From an uncultured Verrucomicrobia subdivision 3 bacterium (GTDB lineage Bacteria > Verrucomicrobiota > Verrucomicrobiia > Limisphaerales > UBA11358): DNA of 64,000 bases. Positions 56,628 through 64,000 of this stretch are shown here, piece after piece. Position numbers and translations under genes: made by a program. The stretch lies in the NCBI GenBank assembly GCA_903922735.1, contig CAIXUZ010000023.1, positions 39,322 to 103,321 on the forward strand, given 5' to 3'. The notes below the pieces were generated by a model. That model was not told the origin of the DNA. It did not search any database and was given only the letters and a program-made list of their open reading frames with translations. Every line of letters begins with the position of its first letter. Positions within the stretch are counted from its first letter, which is position 1.

Positions 56628-59600
56628 TCACCACTGCACCCATGTTCTCATATTGGGTAGCCGGTCGGCCGCTATTGCCATCGTCGTAGAAGGTGTTGGT
56701 TCCGGTGAACGTGAGATTGGAGACATAGCGCGCGAACAAGCCGTAAGCAGGCATTCGACCATAATTGTTTGCTTCAGGATAGCCGCCATTCAAATAAGCG
56801 GGGCTGGTGGTCACATAGTTGGTTTCCTGATTATGGATCGTCAGGTTGCAAAAGGTGATATTCCGCATGCTGCAGCCCGGCTCAACGTTGATTTGCGAGG
56901 CCCTCGTGGAATGGGAGCAAACGATGTCGGAAATCGTGGCATTGTATAGCTGGCTATTGTTGGCATGGGGGACCACGGACTGCCGGTTTTGGACTTCTAC
57001 AAAGATCGGGGTATCACAGTCGGTAATCGTGTAGTTCTGGAAGATATAATCATGGTTCGTTCCGCCATCATTACTCTGCAGGGAAATGGCCGCGATGCAG
57101 CTTCCACTCGGGATGGGATTGTTGGTTTGGGTGATTTTCGAATGTCGATTGACCGTGATATGGTCAAAAAAAATGTTGTAGGCCAGATCGGTCGTAGCGG
57201 TGCCGATTTTCGTGGCATTGCACGTGGACGCTACTGTGCAATAGCTGATCGTCACGTCATGGGTCGGGCGCGCGGGATTCTGATAGGGGTCGCCCTGCGG
57301 TTTAAGACAAATCCCGTCATCGCCGGTTTCAATGTCCAGATTTTCGAGCGTAACGTAACGCCCACCACAAACATCAATGCCATCCGTCCAATTATTTAGC
57401 GCAAATTCCCGATTGCGGACGATGACCCCATTTACGGTCAAATAATCGCACTGGATGTATTTCTGCGTCCAGTTGACGCTGTTTACCAGCGAAACCCCGC
57501 TGACATTCACATTCTGACAGTTCCCCAGCACAATGATGGAATCAGGGCGGATATTGCCATCCAAAGTTCCGCTGCGGTTGTAATAGACAAGACCACCACC
57601 ATCAATGGTGCCCGATCCGCAGATGGCGAGGTTGGTCATGTTTTCCGCAAAAATCACGGGCGACTGTTTGCATGAACTCCAATCACTACTGTTGGTGCTA
57701 GCGGCGACCGTCGCCCCCTGGGCGATATTGAGCGTGACATTATTTTTTAAAATCAACTCCACCGTCTTGTAGGCGCCAGCCGGCAAATAGACGGTTCCTC
57801 CACCGGCGGTATTGGCGGCATTGATGGCATCCTGAATGGCGCCAGTGTCCAAGGCAACGCCATCCCCTTGGGCGCCATAATCTCTGACGTTAAAGTTGTT
57901 ATAAGGCAACAATCGATAAAATGCATAATCAGGTTTGACTCCCCCTCTATCAATGAAATCGTCCACGAAATTGATCAACCCGCCCGCCGGCAAGTTGGTC
58001 AACAACAGCGGCATCCAGTTAATCAAGTTGGTCGAGCGCTCAAGCACATATTCGTTACCGGGAATCCCCGCAGAACCCAGCCCGATTGCCCCATTGGTTG
58101 TGAATAATACTTTGGGCGGAGCGGTCACGGTCGCCAGCGCCAGTGGATCAATTGTGAACGATGTGCTGTTAGAGGCATTAAAATAGTTCGCATCGGCCGC
58201 CACGGTGTTGAATACGTAATAAACACCGGCATTTGTCGGCGGATTAATGCTCGGACCATAGCTCACCGACACGCCCACATAGTTGGTCGTTTTTTCGCCG
58301 GTAGATCCGATGAAAGTGATACCCGGGTTTTGCGCCGAACCATTGTAGTAGAATGTCGTCGAACCGTAATTAATCCCGCTCACCTGCCCGCCGATGTTCA
58401 AATAGAGTCCTCCGGGCAGGAGCTGAAGCACAGGCGCTCCCGCCAGCAAACTGCCGGTGAAGACCACATTCGTTGGCACCATGCCAGCCACCACTCCGCC
58501 ACTGCCCTGCGCTAGAATCTGGTGACTACCCCGCGCCAGGGTCGGACCCGTGTTATTGAGCTTGAACACCGTGCCAGCCGAGAGCGTCATCCCGCCGTTG
58601 GCGATGATGAAGGACGCGTTCGTGCCATCATATACCAGCGAGAGCGTTCCGACACTACAGTCGTTGGTGCCATTGATAATGGCCCCCACCGCACTGTTGC
58701 TCAACGTCTGGCCGGGGCCCAAGGTAAAAGGAGAAGACAAAGCCGTGACATCCAGAGTCGCTCCCCCAGCCACAATGATATTCGTGGAACTGGCAATCGA
58801 TGCGCTGCCACCCAGAGCCAGTGCCCCGGCACTGACCAGGGTCGGACCGATGTAGGTGTTGACATTCGATAGCGTCAGGGTGCCGTTGCCGGACTTCGTC
58901 AACCCGCCGCCGGTGCTGTTGGGATCCTGCAGCAGCGGCAATTGGAGTGTGACAGCAAACCCGTTGTCATTGATGTTCGCCCCGCCCGCCTGCACATAAT
59001 TGGCGGCGTTGACGGTGGTGCTGTTCGTCGCAATCAGGCTCCCGCTGGCCGCAGCCACCAACAGCCCGCCATTGAAATTAAGCCGGGAATTGGCCCCACC
59101 CAGAATAATGGCCCGCCCATTCGTCAGGACGCCGCCAGTGAACAGGGTGGCGTAGTTGTTGCTGGCAAAAGCATTATTGCCGATGGTCAAACTCTGGTTA
59201 CCGAGGTTCCACAGCGCGTTGGTGCTTCCGAATGCCCCGCCAAGGATGACGGAATTGTTGTTGGCGTTGATTGACGCTCCGATGGCGCCGGCCCCGGTGC
59301 TGAACACCTGCCCGCCATTGGTGATGACCAGGGAGTTTAAAATGGAGTTCGATTGGCCTCCCACATAGACAAGGCCCGCATTGGTAATGAGGCCGCCCTG
59401 CCCCACCCACAACAAATTGTTGGTCGGATACGACGCGTCGATGACGCCATTGTTTCCACCCACAAAAACCGGGCCGGCGGTGGAAAGAAATCGGATGGCG
59501 GATGGGTTGCCAGCGGCATCCGCGCCCGACACAAAACAAGCATTGGTCAAGCTCTGCCGGCCAACCACGAAATTCGCCGAGGCATTCAGCGAGATTTGGC

Positions 59601-62600
59601 CGCCGTTGGTGATGACCACGAAACTGTTCACGCCAAAGGTGTAAAAGCCGCCGTTGGCGCTCCCCACATTGGTGATGACTCCACCATTCACCACGCACCA
59701 ATTGTTGCTGCTTCCGCCTGCGGCCCCGACATACATCCGGACCGCCCCCAAATCCAATGTTGATTTGCGGCCGGCATCGTTGGTTCCCGCCACCATCAGT
59801 CCATTGCGGTTGTTACCGGTCGAATTCCCGATATTAAGGCCCTGGCCGCCGCCGCTGTTGCCGGTAAATTGACCGACGAAGACCTGGCCGCCGTTGGTGA
59901 TGTTGAGCACGTTGCCCCCCCCCGAACCGGCGCCAATGATTAATTGCATATTGGTCGTCGAGATCACGGGGTTGCCGGTCCTGAAAACGGCATTCGACAC
60001 CGTGACCAAAGTGTTGGCGACGCCGCTGCCGATGGTCACCGTACTCCAGGTTCCGGTGGTTTGAACCGAGGACACATAATGGATGCCCCCAAGCATTTTC
60101 CAGTTGCCATTGATGACCAGAGGAGTGTTGGAGGTGAGTAGAATATTCGCGGCCATGCCGAGGTCATTGAAGGTCGTCAGCGTTCCCCGGTTGAAGTTGA
60201 GAGTGGAGTTCTTCGCCCCGCCCAGCACCACATTGGTCGCCAGCAGCGTCTGCACCGTGATCGCACTGGAATCGCTGGCCACGTTAGCCGTCCCCAGGGT
60301 CAGTGTCCCGGAGCTCCCGGGCACCGCGCCCACATTGATGGTCGCGTTCGGCGCATTGATCGACCCGCCGTTGGTGACCATCAGCGTGCCGGCGTTGATG
60401 GTCGTATCGCCCGCGTAGGTGTTCGTTCCCGTGAGGGTCACCGTGGCCGAGCCGGATAGGGTCAGCCAGCCCGTCCCGGCGATATTCGCTTTGATGGTAT
60501 AGTTGGTGAGGTTGTTGTTGAACGTTACTGAGTTGGGCGAAACCACCGCTCCGGGGCTGGCGTTGCTGATGGTCGGGCTTTTGACTAGCGTGTCGTCAAA
60601 GAGCACGTTGTCACCGGCATTGAAATGGGTTGCCGTGCCGCTGTTGGTCCAGTTTGACACGGATGTATCCCAGGTCCCGTTGACATAGCCTTTCCATGTG
60701 TCGGGATAAATGCCGTCAGCCCCCACCTGCAGGACCAGGCTGTTGGCATTAAGCGCCAGTGTGGCTTTGTTGGTGAAACCAGCAAGTGCAAAGGTGCCCG
60801 TTCCAACATAGCCGTTGGCAAAGGTCATCAACGTGTAATTGCCCGCCGGAATCCCGTTGGCAACCGCGAGGGTGACGCTATTAGCATTCGTCAGATAAAG
60901 AGTGTTGCCAACCACCACCATGTCATTCGTGGCCTGCGAATTGGGGTCAAGGTTGAAGAAAAGATGGCTGCCGCTCAGCGTCAGATTATTGGTCAGCGTC
61001 AGTGTGCCCACGCTGCCAATCCCGCCCGGAACCAGTCCGCTGCCAGCATTCATAACCACATCGCCGCCATTAGTGCCAATGCCGCCGAAGAACCCGCCGT
61101 TGACCGTCAGTAGGTTGGTGGCCGCAGAAGCATCACCATTGAGGAGCAGCGCGCCGGAATTGATGATGGTTGAGCCCGTACCGGAAATCACACCACTCAA
61201 GATTTGCGAGGCAGTGCTGGCGTATGTAAAAACGCCATTATTGATGAGAGCGGATGAATAATTGCCGCTGCCCAGCAAACCCATCCCACCAACCACCAGC
61301 GTACCCGCGCTAATGACCGTCGGACCGGTGTACGTATTTATCCCGGCAAGCAGGAGCGCGCCGGAATTGATGGAAAGCTGGCCGGGCCCGGAAATCACAC
61401 CGCTCATGGTTTGCGCGGCGGTGCTGGCGTATGTGAAAACGCCATTATTGACGAGAGCGGATGAATAATTGCCATTGCCCAGCAACCCCGTTTCCCCAAT
61501 CACCAGCGCGCCCGCGCTGATGGTCATCGGACCGGTAAAGGTGTTGACCCCAAAAAGCGCGAGGGTGCCGCTCCCCAGCTTGGTCAAGCCGCCGCCGGTG
61601 CTGTTTGGATCCTGAAGCATCGGCAACGGATTTGTCACCCAATACCCGCAGTCATTGATGACCGCCCCACCCGCCTGCACATAATTGGTGTAACTGACGG
61701 CGCCGGGGGCGTTCGAGATCAAATAACCACTGGTGCCAGCCGCCAAGGTTCCGCCGTTAAATTTCAGCAGCGAGCCACTGCCGCTCAGAATGACGGCGGC
61801 GACATTCGTCAGCACACCGCCGCTGAACAGCGTCGTGAAATTGTTTGTGCCCGCGGCGATACCACCAAGGGTATTGCCAATCGCCAGAGGATGGTTGCCG
61901 AGGTCCCACAGCGACACACCGGTGCCGCCACCAAGGCTGACGAAGTTGTTGTTACAGCCAGACACATAACCAATATAGCTGCCACCGCCATTACCGCCCA
62001 AGCCGTACACCTGGCCGCCATTGGTGATGATCAACCGATTGCCAACCGAGTTGGTATCTTTGCCAACGTAGACCGCGTAACAATTCGTGAGCAACCCGCC
62101 CGCATCCACTCGCGCCACGTTATTCGTCCCTGGCGCCGGACTCGACGGCGTCTGCGTCCCACCCCCCACCGCCAGCCATGAATTTTTATTGGTGATAAAC
62201 GACACCGTCGCCGGGTTTCCCGCCGCATCCATGCCACCCACCACCAGCAAGTTATTCATCGCCGACCGCCCAACAATCAAGCCAACCGAGGGATATACCA
62301 AACCACCGTTGGTGACATACATGCAGCTGGAATTGTTATAGACAAAAATGAAAGCATTACTGATAACACCACCTGAATCCACTGCCAGCCAGGAGTTAAA
62401 CGTGGCACCACCGCCAATAAAGATGCGTTCGCCACCCAGGAAGGTCCATGCCGCCTTGAGCCCGGCCACATTGGCCCCTCCCACATACACGCCGTTGTTG
62501 ATCCCAAAATTTATATTGCAACTACTGCTACCATTTTGGCCGGTCCGGGTGATTACCTGACCGCCATTGGTGATGATCAACCGGTTGCCACTGGAACCCG

Positions 62601-63330
62601 CAGCACTGCCCAGGTTAAACGCCGCGTTTGCACCGATGCTGTTCGTCGCAATCACCGTCCCGCCATTGACCACCAACTGGTTGTTCGTCGCAATGCCGGC
62701 ACCGATGACAAACTGCGAAACATTCGTCGAAGCGCTGTTGGCGGGAATGGCATCCCACAACACCGCGCCAGGATTAACGACCACCTGAACGCCATTGGCA
62801 ATCGAGCCAATGTTAAGGTTGGCGGAAGCATTGCCATTGGTCGCCACGTTGCTGATGATGTTGGTGCCGCCGTTCAGGCTCCAGCTGCCGTTGATGTTCC
62901 AACTGGTGTTGGCCGCCAGCAGGATATTGGCCGCCAACCCGTTGTTGTTCGACGTCACCAGAATCCCGCCGCTGAAGTTGAATATCGAGCCAGCCGTTGC
63001 GCCCGTCACGTTGGTGCACAAAAGTGTTTGGAGCGTGAGGCTGCCGCCGCTGGCCAGCGTGAGGGTGGCAGCCTTCCCGACGGTCGGAGCCACGTTCAAT
63101 TGGCTGGCCAGCAGGCTGCTGGTGACGGTCAGTGTGGCACCATTGTCCACCGTGTCATTATCGGTGGCCAGCCCATAGGGAGTGGCAAGGGTAGTCGAGC
63201 TGGTCCAGTTGGTGGACTGAGCAAACGCAATCGGCACAATAACGGCGATCAAAAATATCACCAATGCCAAGCACAAAGGACCGCCTGTTTTGTGTAGTCT
63301 GATTATTTTAGGCTGAGCCAATCCGGGCAA
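56614..63330 (-). CDS. Giant secreted beta-strand-repeat protein with C-terminal GH28-like domain
   Basis: 2238 residues. The only in-frame start is TTG at 63330 (a TAA lies just upstream and no ATG or GTG precedes the signal peptide, about 15-40). Residues about 50-1600 are autotransporter-associated beta-strand repeats (NVNTYIGPTLVSAG, GGLTKSGNGTLTLS, VITNGGQVF types), with two large similar halves and a 69-residue tandem duplication (DNA 61149-61562). An MBG-like domain (about 1660-1745) follows, then a GH28 polygalacturonase-like right-handed helix (about 1812-2238) with NNWTDGIDV and TGDDGICLKP. The canonical GHG and RIK blocks are replaced by CNATKIG-like sequence, so catalysis is uncertain. 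It probably acts at the cell surface on pectin-like glycans. Confidence 0.85.
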   Translation of the reverse strand: MPGLAQPKIIRLHKTGGPLCLALVIFLIAVIVPIAFAQSTNWTSSTTLATPYGLATDNDTVDNGATLTVTSSLLASQLNVAPTVGKAATLTLASGGSLTLQTLLCTNVTGATAGSIFNFSGGILVTSNNNGLAANILLAANTSWNINGSWSLNGGTNIISNVATNGNASANLNIGSIANGVQVVVNPGAVLWDAIPANSASTNVSQFVIGAGIATNNQLVVNGGTVIATNSIGANAAFNLGSAAGSSGNRLIITNGGQVITRTGQNGSSSCNINFGINNGVYVGGANVAGLKAAWTFLGGERIFIGGGATFNSWLAVDSGGVISNAFIFVYNNSSCMYVTNGGLVYPSVGLIVGRSAMNNLLVVGGMDAAGNPATVSFITNKNSWLAVGGGTQTPSSPAPGTNNVARVDAGGLLTNCYAVYVGKDTNSVGNRLIITNGGQVYGLGGNGGGSYIGYVSGCNNNFVSLGGGTGVSLWDLGNHPLAIGNTLGGIAAGTNNFTTLFSGGVLTNVAAVILSGSGSLLKFNGGTLAAGTSGYLISNAPGAVSYTNYVQAGGAVINDCGYWVTNPLPMLQDPNSTGGGLTKLGSGTLALFGVNTFTGPMTISAGALVIGETGLLGNGNYSSALVNNGVFTYASTAAQTMSGVISGPGQLSINSGALLLAGINTYTGPTVISAGTLVVGGMGLLGSGNYSSALINNGVFTYASTASQILSGVISGTGSTIINSGALLLNGDASAATNLLTVNGGFFGGIGTNGGDVVMNAGSGLVPGGIGSVGTLTLTNNLTLSGSHLFFNLDPNSQATNDMVVVGNTLYLTNANSVTLAVANGIPAGNYTLMTFANGYVGTGTFALAGFTNKATLALNANSLVLQVGADGIYPDTWKGYVNGTWDTSVSNWTNSGTATHFNAGDNVLFDDTLVKSPTISNASPGAVVSPNSVTFNNNLTNYTIKANIAGTGWLTLSGSATVTLTGTNTYAGDTTINAGTLMVTNGGSINAPNATINVGAVPGSSGTLTLGTANVASDSSAITVQTLLATNVVLGGAKNSTLNFNRGTLTTFNDLGMAANILLTSNTPLVINGNWKMLGGIHYVSSVQTTGTWSTVTIGSGVANTLVTVSNAVFRTGNPVISTTNMQLIIGAGSGGGNVLNITNGGQVFVGQFTGNSGGGQGLNIGNSTGNNRNGLMVAGTNDAGRKSTLDLGAVRMYVGAAGGSSNNWCVVNGGVITNVGSANGGFYTFGVNSFVVITNGGQISLNASANFVVGRQSLTNACFVSGADAAGNPSAIRFLSTAGPVFVGGNNGVIDASYPTNNLLWVGQGGLITNAGLVYVGGQSNSILNSLVITNGGQVFSTGAGAIGASINANNNSVILGGAFGSTNALWNLGNQSLTIGNNAFASNNYATLFTGGVLTNGRAIILGGANSRLNFNGGLLVAAASGSLIATNSTTVNAANYVQAGGANINDNGFAVTLQLPLLQDPNSTGGGLTKSGNGTLTLSNVNTYIGPTLVSAGALALGGSASIASSTNIIVAGGATLDVTALSSPFTLGPGQTLSNSAVGAIINGTNDCSVGTLSLVYDGTNASFIIANGGMTLSAGTVFKLNNTGPTLARGSHQILAQGSGGVVAGMVPTNVVFTGSLLAGAPVLQLLPGGLYLNIGGQVSGINYGSTTFYYNGSAQNPGITFIGSTGEKTTNYVGVSVSYGPSINPPTNAGVYYVFNTVAADANYFNASNSTSFTIDPLALATVTAPPKVLFTTNGAIGLGSAGIPGNEYVLERSTNLINWMPLLLTNLPAGGLINFVDDFIDRGGVKPDYAFYRLLPYNNFNVRDYGAQGDGVALDTGAIQDAINAANTAGGGTVYLPAGAYKTVELILKNNVTLNIAQGATVAASTNSSDWSSCKQSPVIFAENMTNLAICGSGTIDGGGLVYYNRSGTLDGNIRPDSIIVLGNCQNVNVSGVSLVNSVNWTQKYIQCDYLTVNGVIVRNREFALNNWTDGIDVCGGRYVTLENLDIETGDDGICLKPQGDPYQNPARPTHDVTISYCTVASTCNATKIGTATTDLAYNIFFDHITVNRHSKITQTNNPIPSGSCIAAISLQSNDGGTNHDYIFQNYTITDCDTPIFVEVQNRQSVVPHANNSQLYNATISDIVCSHSTRASQINVEPGCSMRNITFCNLTIHNQETNYVTTSPAYLNGGYPEANNYGRMPAYGLFARYVSNLTFTGTNTFYDDGNSGRPATQYENMGAVVIIPP
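61149..61562 (-). repeat. 207-bp tandem duplication inside the beta-strand-repeat gene
   Basis: Two consecutive copies of period 207 bp (69 codons), starting with GCGCGCCGGAATT at 61149 and 61356. They encode near-identical repeats containing LLGSGNYSSALINNGVFTYAS and LLGNGNYSSALVNNGVFTYAS. This is a recent in-frame duplication of a beta-strand unit. Confidence 0.75.
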
Positions 63331-63427
63331 GGTTGCAATAAAGATATCGCCGTCGACGCAACTTTACTAATTCAAGCTGCATTTTACGAATAACCCGGAT
63401 GATACGTGAGCCGTATTTAATCCGGCT

Positions 63428-64000
63428 TTATCTGGACTGCGGGGTCCACACCCGTTTCAAAACCGCGAGGGTCAGCAGCATGGCCGCAAACAACCCCAGC
63501 GCCAGTTCCACCGGCTCCGGCACCACCGTCAGGTTCAGCGACCAGCCCGTCAGCGACGACTGTCCGCCCCCGCTCGCCAAGTCCGCAAAAAACAACGTCC
63601 AATTCCCGTTGGCCTGCGAGCCGTTGAAGTCCGACAGATTCCCCGCCGCATGAAAGGTTCCCGCAAAGTCGTTAGCCCCGCTGGTCACGCTCTGGATGCT
63701 CGTGCTCCCCGCGTCGCTCAACGTGATGTTCATCCCCGCGCCCGACGCCCCAAAGCCGTTCACCGCCACCCCGGGCTGATTCATCAGCACCACCAAAGTC
63801 CCGTTCGGCGCGATCAGATACGCATACAAATCCCCGTTGTAGCCCCCCGTGACCGTCAAATCCACCGTCAACCCCGACACCGTCGAGCCAGCCGGCTGCC
63901 CGCTCACCGAACCCGAAAACACCACGCCAACGGGGCTGCCGTCGGGAATGATTCCCACCGGATAGAGCGTCGCCCGGGTCCATGCCGCCGTCAGCAGCAG
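63428..64000 (-). CDS. Secreted P-domain (proprotein convertase-like) PEP-CTERM protein, 5' end beyond the window
   Basis: The reading frame is open to base 64000. At the window edge it reads LLLTAAWTRATLYPVG, which looks like the end of a signal peptide. Then comes a P-domain-like jelly-roll (VSGLTVDLTVTGGYNGDLYAYLIAPNG, and NGNWTLFFADLASGG), then VVPEPVELALG with a hydrophobic segment and a basic tail ending QSR. VPEP plus helix plus basic tail is the PEP-CTERM sorting signal, read by exosortase. The gene starts outside the window, so only about 190 residues are visible. It is 97 bp upstream of the giant gene on the same strand. Confidence 0.75.
   Translation of the reverse strand: MLLTAAWTRATLYPVGIIPDGSPVGVVFSGSVSGQPAGSTVSGLTVDLTVTGGYNGDLYAYLIAPNGTLVVLMNQPGVAVNGFGASGAGMNITLSDAGSTSIQSVTSGANDFAGTFHAAGNLSDFNGSQANGNWTLFFADLASGGGQSSLTGWSLNLTVVPEPVELALGLFAAMLLTLAVLKRVWTPQSR

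Noticed and set aside
61149..61562. CRISPR or phage-tail repeat
   Set aside because: The repeats are coding, 207 bp long, contiguous and in frame in the beta-strand-repeat protein.

Overview
The window is 64 kb of moderately GC-rich bacterial chromosome that looks like an anaerobic or fermentative, polysaccharide-degrading member of the Verrucomicrobiota (or a close PVC relative). Lineage clues are a PEP-CTERM protein, a giant autotransporter-type beta-strand-repeat protein with a pectinase-like tail, several Tat-exported oxidoreductase and aldo/keto-like proteins, a zinc-ribbon Ser/Thr kinase paired with an ECF sigma factor, and the C-terminal EIANASVSGDGADPNHSG type module on a secreted glycosidase. 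The lineage is inferred from gene content; there is no rRNA gene, and I noticed no tRNA gene.

Layout. (1) 1-12.9 kb: secreted GH92 alpha-mannosidase, a membrane DUF362/beta-propeller fusion, a XylR-type AraC regulator, and a 2169-residue enzyme carrying two GH5 domains and one GH9 domain. (2) 12.97-26.7 kb, minus strand: an 11-gene [FeFe]-hydrogenase operon in the order rex, hydC, hydB, hydA, hydG, aspartase, hydF, hydE, thioredoxin-like ferredoxin, hydS (PAS-hydrogenase sensor), SpoIIE-type phosphatase. It has almost no intergenic space and many 4-bp stop/start overlaps. A second, divergent rex paralogue starts at 26943. (3) 27.7-30.4 kb: repeat-rich spacer, a Tat-exported GH13-like protein and a small secreted Ig-like protein. 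(4) 30.4-35.0 kb: an ECF sigma factor and a giant membrane Ser/Thr kinase with an FtsH-like outer domain. (5) 35.2-51.7 kb: a Tat-exported enolase-superfamily protein, 1.6 kb of repeat debris, then a uronate/glucuronoxylan operon (GH115-like, GH105, SDR, UxuA, Gfo/Idh, hexuronate MFS, UroD-like, GH67-like, RraA-like) with a divergent LacI-type regulator. (6) 51.9-64 kb: GH3 beta-glucosidase, Tat-exported aldo/keto-reductase-like protein, miaA, the 2238-residue beta-strand-repeat/GH28-like protein, and a PEP-CTERM P-domain protein cut by the window end.

How it fits together. Secreted enzymes attack cellulose/mannan, glucuronoxylan and pectin-like glycans. Uronates enter through an ExuT-like carrier and go through mannonate to 2-keto-3-deoxygluconate. 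Fermentation electrons (NADH plus ferredoxin) can leave as H2 through the HydABC bifurcating-type hydrogenase, probably under Rex (NADH/NAD+) control, with HydS and the phosphatase as a putative H2- or redox-sensing arm. Items of most interest are the hydrogenase operon with built-in sensor, a palindromic mobile repeat inserted in frame inside HydF, the three-catalytic-domain cellulase/mannanase, the kinase with an FtsH-like sensor domain, and possible non-canonical steps (UroD-like methyltransferase, RraA-like aldolase) in the uronate operon.
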